Shown piece after piece: positions 52,341 through 63,759 of a stretch of 64,000 bases of DNA. This DNA is from Neoarius graeffei (Eukaryota > Chordata > Actinopteri > Siluriformes > Ariidae), in the NCBI RefSeq assembly GCF_027579695.1, contig NC_083587.1, positions 6,326,001-6,390,000 on the forward strand, given 5' to 3'. The translations under genes and the position numbers were made by a program. Below the pieces are notes generated by a model. That model did no database searches. It was not told the DNA's origin and saw only the letters and a list, made by a program, of their open reading frames with translations. Numbering within the stretch: position 1 is the stretch's first letter; each line of letters begins with the position of its first letter.

Positions 52341-52440
52341 TCTGTCTGCAGAGCCAACACCAGTTTTACCGCTCCTGATTCACCATTCCAGGTTTGATGT
52401 CGCATGCCGTGCTTACTGTGCCTGGCTCTGCAGACAGACC
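52341..52440. repeat. Inverted repeat, 15-bp arms
   Basis: CTGTCTGCAGAGCCA near 52342 is mirrored by TGGCTCTGCAGACAG near 52422, with about 65 bases between. It lies right beside the L2 LINE 5' end. Confidence 0.75.
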
Positions 52441-53261
52441 CTTCTCAAAGCGCTTGCGATGCCATCGTTCAAACAGTTGTCCCAGGTGCCATGCCCTAAA
52501 AGATTGTGTTAATTGAGATTTAAAGGCACTTCAAATCAAATGAATGTTCAATAATTGTTGTACAGTAATGTTATTTGGCCATTAAGTGTTTGTTGTATAG
52601 TCTATTGCATCATTTTCAAATTTTATGCATTAAACCTGATGTAATGCATGATGCAAACAAGTTTTGCACACGAGTTTGAATTAATTAAAGACATTAAAAG
52701 CAGGAACTGCCCCGTCTTATTTGAATGCTATACTAAAGAGGTCCTTCCAGGATGCTGCGCTTCTCCAACATGATCTGATTAGCCATGCCTCCTGCTCACA
52801 CAAAGCGATCCCAGTCCAAACTGTTATGTATGATGGTGTATGATCTATACACTGTGTATGACTTCTTGGGCTATGTGAAGTTTTTGGTTTTGTTTCTCAG
52901 TGTATACCAGTGTAGGCAGCAATACTGACATCTGTTATAGAACAGTATCCTGTTACCTAGAATTATCACTCAATACTTTTTGCCTTCACTTACTGAATAA
53001 TTACAAACCCAACATGATAGATCTCTGCATGAAATGCAGAACTTGGCTGGAGTCAACTGGATTTATAGGCTTTCTGCTGTCCTCCCTTTCATTTGCATCC
53101 ATGGACCATGGGTATGAAAAAGTTCCATATCGGTCATTGACAGTACATCACAGTGTACACGCCGGGCGTGTATATAGCCATAATCCGATTTCTAATGATA
53201 TGGCTTCCCCATTCCAGAACATCCCCACTTTTGGAAAGCTTGATATGCCCCTGCTTCTACT
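52441..53261. other. Unassigned stretch
   Basis: No coding signal can be supported. The right end adjoins the break point of the BEL/Pao element. Confidence 0.4.
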
Positions 53262-53700
53262 GACATTTTGTTTCTTTTTGTCAAACCTCTTCTCTGGGAA
53301 ATCATGGTTATATTGCTGGATCAGAAGCTCACTCAATTTATCAACGGAAATATGATGCACATGAACATGCCTATGACCTTGCTTATTGGTGCATGCATCT
53401 TCACCATGGAGAAGTCTATTCACCATCCAACCTATGAGAGTCTTGATAGCAAAGGGCCCATTATCCTGGCTACTTATGATTCTCCTAGGCTCCATCAATT
53501 TAGGTGCATTTATACCCATGAGCAAGTCAACTCCTGCATCAATGCTGGGAATCTGAACATCCTGAAGATAAGGACATTTTGCTAGATCATCTTGTGTAGG
53601 GATGTGTTTCTTGCTAACTGGAATTTCCTGCTGAGTATAAGTTTCAGGCAATTCTATAAAGGCCTTTCCTTCCAGTGCACAAACTTCCAGGCCCCTGACA
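53262..53700 (-). pseudogene. BEL/Pao protease-like region
   Basis: The minus-strand frame includes VDLLMGINAPKLMEPRRII and TLIGWMVN, the stretch between aspartic protease and reverse transcriptase in BEL/Pao proteins, followed by LLIQQYNHDFPEKRF. The residues after FDKKKQN are not BEL-like. The T-run at 53719-53731 breaks the frame upstream, and the DSGS-type active site is not seen. Confidence 0.65.
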
Positions 53701-54647
53701 ACCAGGCTGTTCACGGCTTTTTTTTTTTTTGCCCCATTGTGCGCAGAAGTATTTGTTGTTGTTTGCCCATTGCATTCAACCTTCTTCTGAGCTGCTCTGT
53801 GCAAAATTTTGCTGAGCTCCCTGGGTCAAGGAAAGCATAATGTCTGTATTGTGTGGTTTGAGTTCTTCAGTTTGACTTGGACTGGGACAATTGAAAGAGT
53901 GCAGTGCTTATCACTGTTATCAAATGCCTCTGCTTTCAGCAAAACTAGGCCACTGTTTTTCCAAGATCTTTGCCTGAGTCACCTGAAGAATTCTGGCCTT
54001 TCATTTCATTCTGTGATGTGTAAGATACTGGGGTGGTGTTTAGAGCGCACACAACATGTTTGCCTGTTTTTTACAATTTTGGCTCATGTGCCCTTTAATC
54101 AGATAACCAAAGCAAATACCTTTAGTCTTTAAAAGATCAACTCTTGCATTATGAGACCTTTTTAGCAATTCTTGACATGATGTAATCTCATGCTTATCAC
54201 AGACAGGACAGTTTTGACAGACTGGGCACTTTGGACACTTGCACAACATTCTCTGCAGTAGAATGTCCTGCAGTGTTCTCAGGTACCACTGCTACAGTTG
54301 TGGCAAAGCTGGCCCCTTTGCTCTTCTGTCTGGGACTCGGAATGGACTTACCAATGTTGATAGTTGCCCTTGATGGTCTTTTAGATTGCTGGGACATCTT
54401 GAAGGCTTCCAAAAATGGGATCTTGCAGAATCCTGGCCTGTCTTTCCAAGAAATGAACGAGATCTCCAAATGTGGCCCTTGCTCCTGTTCTTTCCCTTAT
54501 ATCATAAGCATGCATTCTCCATTTTTCTTTCACTTTGTAAGGTACCTTGGAGGCAAGCAGTCTCAGATTTGATGGTAGATTTAATTCATCCATGTACCTT
54601 AAAGTGTGCAATAGATTGCTACAGCCACGCAGGAAGAGAGCATAACT
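53701..54647 (-). pseudogene. BEL/Pao gag C-terminal part with zinc knuckle
   Basis: 54381-54611 carries LPSNLRLLASKVPYKVKEKW, a conserved BEL gag stretch; 54040-54249 carries cysteine-rich CPKCPVCQNCPVC and a knuckle CFGYLIKGHMSQNC in which the second cysteine is replaced by tyrosine. Frame changes occur at 54200-54250 and 54390-54470. Confidence 0.72.
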
Positions 54648-55876
54648 CTATAGAGCCTCACCATTGTCTGATGGAATGTTGTCCCAACTTAAGGCTTTGT
54701 CTATGTAAGCACTTATCTTGAACTCCTCTCCAAAATGAACTTCCAGTAGCCTCTTTGCCTCTGCATAGCCCCTGTCTGCACCCATATGGAGACAGCTTCT
54801 GACCAACTCCTTCGGCTGGCCAGAGGTGAACTGTTCGAGGTAATAAAGCCTGTCTTGGCTACTGATGGTATTTCTCTCAATGCAGTGTTCAAAGACTTGT
54901 ATGAATGGTCTGAAATTGAGAGGTTTTCCATTGAATACAATCAGATCTCTAGTTGGAAGTGAATTCATCCTTTGCTGCTGCACAATAAGATCAGCTATAT
55001 CACCCATGTTATTGTTGCTTGAGGGTGCGAGCAGTTGGGAAACACCTGCAGCAGCTTGACTGGTCTGATTCAGTTGCATCGTTCGAACATGCCGGTCGGA
55101 CCTCCGGGGCCTTACATCCTGTACTAAGGCTCTTTGCAGTGGAGTTTTGGGAATGACAGAAATTTGGACATATTCCACAGGTGATGCTTCTGGATGAAGA
55201 TCTCCCTTTACTCTTTTATACTGACTCTCCAGATATGCATTCATGGCATCTCCTGGCATTTCTAAAAGCTCTGTTGATGCGAGTTTGGAGCTCATTAGTT
55301 GAGTACTGATGCTCTGTAAAACCTGTATTTTAGCATCGGCTGCAGCCAGCTCTGTTTCAAGTTCAACTCTTTCCATTGCATTTTGAACTTCAATTTGTTC
55401 CCTTTGCAAGGCGTGTTTTTTCTGAAGTGCTGCGGTACGTTGCAGAAGGGCTGCCTTTTCAGCTTCAGCTTTCAGGCAAGCAGAAGACACCGAAGACAAC
55501 TTGGAGGCAGTATTAGTAGAACGTGTAGGTCCTATCCTACTGGCTGACACATTGGATATGCTGTCTAGAGGAGTAACCACAGGCTGAAATTCACTTTGAG
55601 CACTTTTCCACATGTCTACCTCCTTCAAAAATGTTTTGAATGTTTGCATCTTTGCTTCATACCAATTGTTATCCTTTCATCTTCATCAAGTAACACTTGC
55701 ACAGATTGATGAGCATCTTTAAAGTCATTCAATGCCACATTTAACTGTTCAAGGCCGTGTTAACAGCTTCAATGTTTCCACTCTCCAGTGATTCCTTCAG
55801 TTCATTCATTCTGCGTGTACACACCCCAAGTTTCCCTCTGTGCGTTGCGCAAAGTGAATTAAATGTCATCGGCCAT
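54648..55876 (-). pseudogene. BEL/Pao gag N-terminal part
   Basis: From about 55876 (ATG on the minus strand) broken frames read KESLESGNIEAVNTALN, then the 333-codon frame 54648-55649 with a long coiled coil (about residues 50-115) and the DUF1759-type domain FNGKPLNFRPFIQVFEHCIE. The frame breaks near 55750 and 55865 precede the long ORF. The protein would form the particle shell. Confidence 0.8.
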
Positions 55877-56703
55877 ATTTAAGCTCAGTTCACAATACTC
55901 AAAATAAACACTCTTCAAAAATCCACACAGCAGTTGTATAGTTTTCTTATTCTCTTCAAAACATGAACCAAAATCGTAATCTGCTCCAATAGTAAATTCA
56001 AGTTCAGCAATAGGGCACTCCAATAGTGAACCACTTTCAAAGGCAAACTCTCAAAAGATAAAAAAAAACTTCTTAAATTCCAAAGACTTAACTCAAAAAC
56101 TCCAATTGCTTCCATTGCAGTCAACAAAGGATTCCATGCTTTCCAAACAATTCAAAAAGTAAGTCCATTGCCAAACAGTGCAAGCGATGGCAAAGTTCTT
56201 TACCATTTGGCTGTGTCACGTTTCAAAACTGACTTTGGTCACTTCTTTGACAAGCTTTCAATTACAGTATAACTTGTACCTTTTCAGATGGATGATAACA
56301 GAGGGATGGATGGATGAATGTCAAGCGAGGCAGACAGGCAGGGTAGTAGGCAAGCAGGCAGATAGTTGAATGGACAAAGAATGTTCCAAACAAATCCCGT
56401 AATCCAAACAAAATGGTCAGTAGGCAAGCTGGTTAAAAAAGGTACAAACTATATCCAAGGAGAGATCAAAATAAACTAAATATATCAAAATTCAAAGGCT
56501 TGTAAAGCTCAAAGCTTGTAAAGAACTATATGCCACTCGTCTCCAAACAAATTCCTTTGTTCTCTACTTCTGAGATAAAGGTGAGCTGCGGCCATCTTAA
56601 CTTCAAGGCTCTATCCAACTCTATCAAACGAAGGGTCCTTTTCAAAATATAAGAACTAGGGGGTAAGGGAGCTCCTGTAGCACATATTACAATTCAACTT
56701 TAA
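55877..56703. other. AT-rich unassigned stretch
   Basis: It may contain the BEL/Pao 5' LTR, but no repeat partner is present to define it. Short GATGGATGGATGAATG and GGCAGACAGGCAGG tracts lie near 56290-56345. Confidence 0.4.
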
Positions 56704-57354
56704 ACTCAAAAATGGCTCTTACAAACACTTTTCACAGCACACTTCCCTTGGCGTCAGCCAACACAGGAGCAGCTCGAAGAATGGGTTGCAAAGCAGGAAT
56801 GGGTCGGTAACACTGGTACCACACGTCGTCTTGAGAGGTGGACACCCTCTAGGTCTGAGGAAAACATCATGGAGTGCAAACGGATTCAGAGACTTGTGAA
56901 GGAGCAGAAGTGGAAAGGACTTAGCATCCAGCACTCTGAAGGGAAGAGCACAAGCATCATGGCAAACCGCAGATTTTGCACTGGTGAGATGGTCTGTGAC
57001 TACCATGGACATGTTGTCACAGCCAGCGAGGGCCAGGAAGTGATGAAGAGTGGCTGTGACTGCCACCCTGGAAAGCAGACTCCAGGCAGATTAATCTGGT
57101 ATTCAAAAAAGAATGCCAACGTCAAGCCCAAACATTGCACTTTTGAAATGGGTGGAGAGGAACGAAGTGTGACTTTTTGTTGCAGCCAAGACTATTTCAC
57201 CAAATCAAGAAGTGTTGCTTCCCAGTGTATTCAAAAAGTCTCTTGGATGAGAGGGAGGAGGGCCTTCAGACTTTCAGTTGCATGTCCCCGACCCGGTGAA
57301 ATGCAACTGAATGGTCCAGCTCCATCCATCTTCACATCCAAAGACTCACTCTGA
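56704..57354 (+). pseudogene. KMT5A-like SET-domain remnant
   Basis: The frame is open from 56704 to the TGA at 57352-57354; the first ATG is at 56869. It reads VKEQKWKGLSI, NRRFCTGEMVCDYHGHVV and CDCHPGKQTPGRLI...KNANVKP, which match in order the SET domain of KMT5A-like histone-lysine methyltransferases (G-E-x-V-C-D-Y-H-G and the pseudo-knot region). The usual NHS becomes WYS and the segment between DYHG and CHPG is shortened, so catalysis is unlikely. No introns are evident, so a processed or TE-carried copy is likely. Confidence 0.6.
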
Positions 57355-57359
57355 TCTAA

Positions 57360-57883
57360 ATGACGCCCCTGCCATGCATAGTCCCCAGGCACCATGTATT
57401 ATCAACATCACATCCTGTGTAATTAAAATTTAATGTCTTTACTGTAAACCATACAACATTCTTAACTGTATAGTACTGTCTACACTGCACCAGCTGTCTA
57501 TCACATTGCACTTCTTTGCTTTTTGCTCTTCTGGTTAGATTCGAACTGCATCTTCTGTCTATGCACATGTACTCTGCAAATGACAATACATATTGTTGCT
57601 GTACTCTTTCAATGTGTCTGTTATTAAAGTTTGTCTATGATAGTAAAGCGTGGTGATGCTAATACAAAGATCCGTCTCCTGTGTTTCATGGACTCTGCAT
57701 CTTTCTAAAAAATGCCAATGGCTGGAATTATTGCCGGAGTCAGTGTTGTACTTTGTGTGAAGAGAGTGGTAAGGTTGTAGACAGATGCATTTTAAAGGAA
57801 TCTATTAAATGAACAAAATTAAAATAGTGCAATTCAAAGAACCAACAAAAACAATGAACATTTAAAACAATTATACAGGAGAA
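57360..57883. other. Unassigned stretch right of the SET remnant
   Basis: It includes an ATTAAAG polyadenylation-like signal near 57624. No coding signal is seen on either strand. Confidence 0.4.
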
Positions 57884-58266
57884 CTATAAACAAAAAAACT
57901 GAATGCTCTCCTGCTTTCTTGCCTCCAAAATCAACGTGTCGGCCGAGGGCGAACCTTCCTCCTCAACGGTTGGAAGACATGGTTTAAATTTTTTCTAGTT
58001 CTTCCAGTCTTTTGGTGTCTTCCTCCCTATTTTTCTTTTCTTCCTCTTCCTCCTGCACCATAATTATAATTTTCACTGCAATGTACATTTGGGGAGTTCT
58101 GATTCATTAAATGAATGTCAATAATTTATTATAAACGGAAAAAAATGCCAATGGCTGAAATTAAAAGGAGCATATTTTTAAGACTTTTAGGTCATGAACA
58201 GCCTACTCACGGAGGGTGTAGAGGGGGCAGAGACGATGGTGGTGGTGTTGCAGATGATGGTTCCAT
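57884..58266 (-). pseudogene. Small two-exon gene remnant with an in-frame stop
   Basis: Minus-strand exon 1 (58211-58266) starts ATG and encodes a Pro/Ser-rich MEPSSATPPPSSLPP, ending at a donor GTGAGT. Exon 2 (57884-58052) follows an acceptor TGCAG and encodes a very basic stretch (RKRKKRKIGRKTPKDWKN), a TAG, and then in the same frame FKPCLPTVEEEGSPSADT and LILEARKQESIQFF to a second TAG. The open frame on both sides of the first TAG and matching splice phases suggest a former gene. I do not recognise the family. Confidence 0.35.
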
Positions 58267-60132
58267 TCTGTGATGTATGAAAGAAGGGTGGAATACAGTT
58301 TATTATAGGTTAGTTGGTTTGTGTTTAAAAATGCATCATAAGTTGAATATGGATTTATTATAGGCTAAATCCACAGGCTGAAATATGTACTCATATATCA
58401 TAAGAACCCTAAAACCAATCACTCAAAAATTAACTCATTTGGGATGTTTTAGCACTATTACTTTGCTTCCTGAGATATGAGAGCACAGCCACTCAGTGCT
58501 CCACAGACTAAGTCCTGACTTATTTAATTATTGTTGGTGGGAATCAAAAATGTGGAATCAAAGTGCGGGTCTTGTTGCAACTCGGGGCCTAAAGTGAGAA
58601 ACACCTTCCCCCAGACAGCGAGCCGAAGCACGCTGACCACGCTTTCACCCACCGACTCCGTGATTCTGTTTTCCAGGTCGGTACTCAGTGAAACTTAGAC
58701 TGTTTCCTCCTGTAGTGTACAGTGGAGTGTTGTAGCCGTGATGAGTCTGTTGTTGAATTTGTGATTTGAAGAGCCACGTTTATAATTGCGAAGCGCGTGA
58801 TTTTGAAAAAAAAAAAAAGGCACTAGCGGCTATTTAGCATGTGTGTACTGTGACTGTGAGGCTCTGTGTGCTGGTGTCTTCACTCCCTGGCATGATTTTA
58901 TTTCAGTTATGTAGGTATCCTGATGTTATGAATGAATAATTGTTAATGTTAAAGGAGGGAAGGTGCACTGTTTATAACTGATATTCAAAAAATAAGCTAA
59001 AAAAAGGCTTAAATTTCCACGATATAAAAAAGAAAAAAGGCGGGGCTAATTTTCAGCTGTTAAATTCTATTTGACCAATTCAGGAGAAAAAGGGATTATC
59101 ATCTGGCGCTTGAGGAAAGGGTGTAGTAAAAAAAAAATTGGCTTGTCAGTGGCTCAGACTGAGTCATATGCGTGAACTTTGGGCAAAAACAGCCTCGACC
59201 CCTTAGCTCACAAGGTAGGACAGTAGAAGTGTGGCGTTATCTTCATGTAGCACGCCAACTTTTCACTTATCCACGATGACCAGGTGCTGTGCTTGGCAGA
59301 AATCTCCACTCACAAATGCCATAAATGTGCAGCCTACATGTGAGAAGGGGAGGGGGAAAAAAAAGTCAGCAAGAGGGGTTGACAACATGACAAAAGTATA
59401 ATACGATTATTCCCAAAGGCATTTCTATGATATGTATCATGATGTACAAATTTGGTTGGAGGAAGAAAAAAAAAAAAACCTTTACTGCAAAACCAATGTT
59501 GCATTTAAAAGATACTTTAATGTCTAAAAAATTTTATTTAAATTACTTACATTTTATATAAGAGTTACATTAAAATATTTAACATTGTGCATGTCTTATT
59601 CTTTACAATCATAAATATGTAGAAATTTACAATGTTGTAAAGATTAAGTAAAATTTTAACATCAGATCAATTGATTCCAGTCAGTTTGTAATTATAAAAA
59701 AAAAGGGGGGGATACAACATACACAACATCTCAGAAAAGTCTACTGTAACAATCACAACATTGATATTTAAATCATATCCTGTCACTTATTTTATAGCAG
59801 CTCTAAACACATTCTGACCAATCAGAACTGAGAATTTAACAGTGTTGTGAAATAAATGAACACAACTCATCAAACTGGCTCAAACTAGTGAATGAACAAT
59901 ATGTAGCTGGTTATAACTTTACACAGAGATCACTCACTCACTTTCAGTGCATGGAAAGAAATGTTGAGAACTCTGCATTATATCCTCACCATTCGCCACA
60001 GTCTTTCTACTCGACATCTGTTAAAATAAAAGCATTAACACGGTGAGCTCAAATCAGCAAGGTACTACACACGCTAGTCAAACTGTCCTAGTTTTATTTC
60101 TTAGTGGGAACTCATTCTGTTGTCCGTGCAAA
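58267..60132. other. Unassigned intergenic stretch
   Basis: Mostly AT-rich with A runs (58808-58820, 59467-59480, 59696-59703). A possible coding start MSSRKTVAN at 60017 on the minus strand is too short to support. No repeat family was recognised. Confidence 0.5.
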
Positions 60133-60224
60133 CTTATTTCTCATCTCATTATCTCTAGCCACTTTATCCTGTTCTACAGGGTTGCAGGCAAGCTGGAGCC
60201 TATCCCAGCTGACTACAGGCGAAA
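60133..60224 (-). mobile_element. V-SINE 3' fragment
   Basis: About 90 bases match the V-SINE tail (ATCTCATTATCTCTAGCC to CAGCTGACTACAGGCGAAAG). The head is missing. Confidence 0.85.
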
Positions 60225-60832
60225 GAACGAGAAAGGAAAAGAAAGGAGAAAAGGAAGCAAAATGAAGCAGCAATAAAGGAAAAGAATGGAAGGAGAAGAG
60301 GAAAGAAGAGTAAGGAAGGATGGAAGGAAGGGAAATGTGGACTAAAGTACTAAAGGCAGGGCTCGAAATTAACTTTTTTTCTTTGTGTCCCCCAGTGGTC
60401 CCGAATTCTGTGTTGTATTGTCCCGAATGGAAGCAATAGTGTCCCCATTTTTTTTCCTCTCTGAAATAACCAGTGGTTAATATTATCATATGAAGTTACT
60501 ATTATATTTGTAACTATGCGATTTTGAACCCTTTATATCATTTTTACAAGAAGTCACAAGACACAAGCGACACATGTCCTATACATCTACTTCAAAATTA
60601 CAGTTATTGCATTTTCAGTTTATTAAACTTTGGCGATCTCACTGTATGAATAGATACCCGTTTATTTAAAGGGGCCAACTAGCTCATTCAGAAAATGTTT
60701 CAACTCCCTACATCTGCAGTACACTTTAGTTGAAAATAAGACCCCTTTTATGTTCATTTCATCTACTTATACCTTGAATATCTGTTGGCACTTATAAGGC
60801 CAACTTATAATTTTCACCATTACCGTTATCCA
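60225..60832. other. Purine-rich tract and unassigned sequence
   Basis: 60226-60350 is a degenerate GGAAAGGAGAAG-type purine tract. At 60357 CAGGGCTCGAAATTAAC resembles the end of a hAT-type transposon, but I see no partner. Confidence 0.4.
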
Positions 60833-60977
60833 TAGCCCTGTGATGACCTGGCGACTTGTCCAGGGTGTACCCCGCCTTTCGCCCGTAGTCAGCTGGGATA
60901 GGCTCCAGCTTGCCTGCGACCCTGTACAACAGGATAAAGCGGCTACAGATAATGAGATGAGATGAGACCGTTATCCA
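60822..60977 (+). mobile_element. 5'-truncated V-SINE with target duplication
   Basis: A 134-bp V-SINE tail (60833-60966) is flanked by ACCGTTATCCA at 60822-60832 and 60967-60977. Confidence 0.92.
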
Positions 60978-61507
60978 TTTTTATGAACTTTCCGTTATCC
61001 ATTACCGTTATCTATTTTTATGAACTTTCCGTTATCCATTTTATGAACTTTCGCTGCCGGGTGCAAATGTTAGCAACATCAGCATAGTGCCAGGTCCGAG
61101 CCTAGTTGTGCTGCTGACTGACTAAACTTTCTGAACTAGAAAGACACCAAGAAAATTCACTTATTCTGTTGAACGGTATCTTCCGTCAATATCATCCACA
61201 TCATTCCTGTTGTATTTTATAACGTGTCTAACAGTGTTCATTAAGTTCATTCAGTTGCTAGCGTTGCCTGCAGACCAGGCGATGACACTTTGGATCCTGA
61301 AGGTCCCGGAGACGTTACGTCTGGGCTTTCAGTTTCTTCCCCGCGGTCGGTCCGCTTCAACCACTTCAGCATTTTTGTTCTGGCAAGAGTCGGCGCAGCG
61401 TGTGCGGTAGCAATTCCATTCCAAGTCCATATAATCCGGACTCCGGCCGAAGATTCTAGAACAGAATGCGCTGCTCTGTAGCCTACGGATGCAGGTGCAT
61501 CGAAAGT
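60978..61507. other. Unassigned stretch
   Basis: It starts with three short CCGTTATCCATT-type repeats shared with the SINE flank. Nothing else is recognised. Confidence 0.4.
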
Positions 61508-61746
61508 GTAGCTACTAGGGTTGGGCGGTATTACGGTAAGAAGGTATCCCGAGGTATCCAAAAGTACCAACGGTATCGGTCTCATTACCGTCATTTTAAA
61601 AAAATATATAATATCTAAATAAATATGGAGTACATGAGGTCATAATATAAAATAATAAATTGAAGATCATCCCGAATAACTGTGATCGTATTTTCACTAA
61701 TTCTATCAATTTCCTAAAGAAGTTTTCATCGCGTGCAGGGTTATGT

Positions 61747-62075
61747 CGTTACCATGGCAACCCTGCGTGACATTTTGGAGTCTGACAGAAAGCTTCGCAA
61801 GAGACTGAGAGCGGGGGTGTCATGGCTCAGATGGCTAAGGCACCGTACCATAAATCCGGGGACCCGGGTTCGATTCCGACCCGAGGTTATTTCTCGATCC
61901 CGTCTCTCTCTCCCCCGCTCATTTCCTGTCTCTCTATACTGTCCTATCTAAAAAAAAAAAAAAAAAAAAAGAGACTGAGACCGCGGTTGAAAGATGGCAA
62001 GTCAAGATAACGAGTTAGTGGCAAAAAAAAAATACAACATCGGCAGTGTGGCAGTATTTTGGTTTCAAACGAAAA
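61747..62075 (+). pseudogene. hAT N-terminal region with BED-finger trace
   Basis: After ATG at 62004 (MASQDNELV) and an A-run frameshift near 62030 the strand reads NTTSAVWQYFGFK, which matches the start of BED zinc fingers in hAT-Ac transposases; a TAA follows at once. A leading frame at 61754 (MATLRDILESDRKLRKRLR) is split by a SINE. The catalytic domain is absent. Confidence 0.6.
61801..61980 (+). mobile_element. tRNA-derived SINE with poly(A) tail
   Basis: The block 61811-61970 has a tRNA-like head (GGCTCAGATGGCTAAGGCAC as box A region, GGGTTCGATTCC as box B), a CATTTCCTGTCTCTCTATAC body and a 20-base A tail. GAGACTGAGA at 61801-61810 and 61971-61980 is the target duplication. Confidence 0.9.
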
Positions 62076-62726
62076 ATCTAATATGTCCCCTAAGGCACAC
62101 CATAGCCTGGGGTACTCCACTTCCACGAGATCTCTCCAATGAGTTGTGTTTTGAGTAGGTTACATGAGTAACAACAAGGTAAAAGAATATAACGTATGAC
62201 ATTTGGGATGTGGGTAATAAACGTTTGAAATGTCATCTACTGAAGAAACCATCATAGCGTAAACTGTTCGGTTTCTGGTGGGAATTAGCAATGCGCTTGC
62301 TATCTTTGTTGGGTGTGTTAAACCGTATGGATTTAAGTGGAATAATTGTAAGGAGTTATGTGATCAAGACAACGTTTTAAGCAAGGTAAGGCCATTTGAT
62401 TATTAATTTCCCCGCCATGGCATGACGTGGGCCCATATGATTTTGCCTTGTGCAGCTATCACGCATTTGAATTAGGTTCGCCTCATTTGCGCTGAAGAAT
62501 ATGGTTTATCGCGCAGTCTAAACGGACTTGGGTGTTGGTTGATTCTTTTTCTTATTTCCCATGCTTGAAAGGGTATGATCCTGCTCATCGTGTACTTTTT
62601 TTTTGATGGAGTAGGTGAAATAGTGCTGCAAATGGCGTTTCAACGCAGACATGTGTAAACGACAGTTGAATGCTATTTTCAAGATGAAGGAAGAGTTGCG
62701 TGATGCTTTGAAATATCTCTTAATGC

Positions 62727-63759
62727 TAGTGTTGCCACTAGGTTTTTCCGGGATTGTCCCGGTTTTTTGTGGAAAATGGAAAATGTCCAGGAAAATGGAA
62801 TAACCTTCCTGGGACACGTTTTGTCCCGGTTTTTTACTTCCTCACATTATCCCCATTGAAATAAACACAAATCATTAATGTTTCTCGCAGCCACTTAACA
62901 TATTAATAGTTTTCACGTAAGCGGGCATATTGTAGGCAGCTGCTTGTGTGGCCTCACCGAATGTTTGCGCACGCAGCCAATCGCCGTTGCTAGGTGATCG
63001 TGGTCAATACAACGGCGGCCGCGCGAAATCAAAGCTACTGGAATACCGTAATACCAAACAATAGGTGAGAGTTCCCTTGGTCGGTGCGCGAGTAGGCTGG
63101 CTGTCTACTTCCTATGTTCTGATTCTGATAAAGGCTGGTTCTAAAGCCTGGGCCAATTTCATCAATAAATGAATCATTAAATAAATCATTATATCAAAAA
63201 AGAATGCCTGAACACTGGCGTGAGAAATGAATAAATCAGTTGTCCCAATAACATAGCACCTCTCTCTTGTGATTAAAACAAAGGATTAGGGCTATTTGGT
63301 ATGATACGGTAGTCTAACTTTTAAAGTTCAGTTCTCCAGAGAAAAGGCTAAAACAACAACGAAGCAGACTGAGAGAAATTATATTGATTATATTTGTATT
63401 ATTTTGATTTGGAAACGGAATGGGAGGAGAGACTCTTCAGGGGGCTGTTAGCCTACTATTAAATATTTGTTTAAAAAAAATTGGCGTCCAAATAAGATCA
63501 TTCCTATATGAACTTATTTTTTGTAATAATATTTGTGGTAGTGCCCATTTAAGGGTTAAGAAGACAAAATTAAATTTAACTAAACGCCTAACTGCACCAG
63601 TTGAACTGTTTTATTTTTAAACGTGAACATTCACATAAGGCATAAGGCATCGTAGATGTGCGTGTCCGCAGCCCTCAACCCCCGCGCTCGTACGTGCGCG
63701 CAGGCGCGGCCGCCGACCGATGTGTCCCGGTTTTTTACAACTCAGATGTAGCAACCCTA
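62727..63759. mobile_element. Non-autonomous hAT nested in the hAT-Ac remnant
   Basis: Ends are TAGTGTTGCCAC (left) and, as complement, TAGGGTTGCTAC (right); GTCCCGGTTTTTT occurs near both in the same orientation. CTTAATGC at 62719-62726 and 63760-63767 is an exact 8-bp duplication. The 1033-bp interior has no transposase. Confidence 0.88.

Larger units (their letters stand above)
53262..55876 (-). mobile_element. BEL/Pao retrotransposon, gag-protease fragment
   Basis: The minus strand holds a BEL/Pao gag followed by a protease-like region. The polymerase half is absent: homology ends near 53262, where unrelated sequence begins. LTRs are not identified. It is an old, truncated copy. Confidence 0.75.

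Noticed and set aside
60357..61100. Complete hAT starting CAGGGCTCGAAATTAAC
   Set aside because: No inverted partner or 8-bp duplication found in the window.
61301..61481. Coding exon in the hAT left flank
   Set aside because: Short open frames occur on both strands, with no splice sites or homology that I can support.
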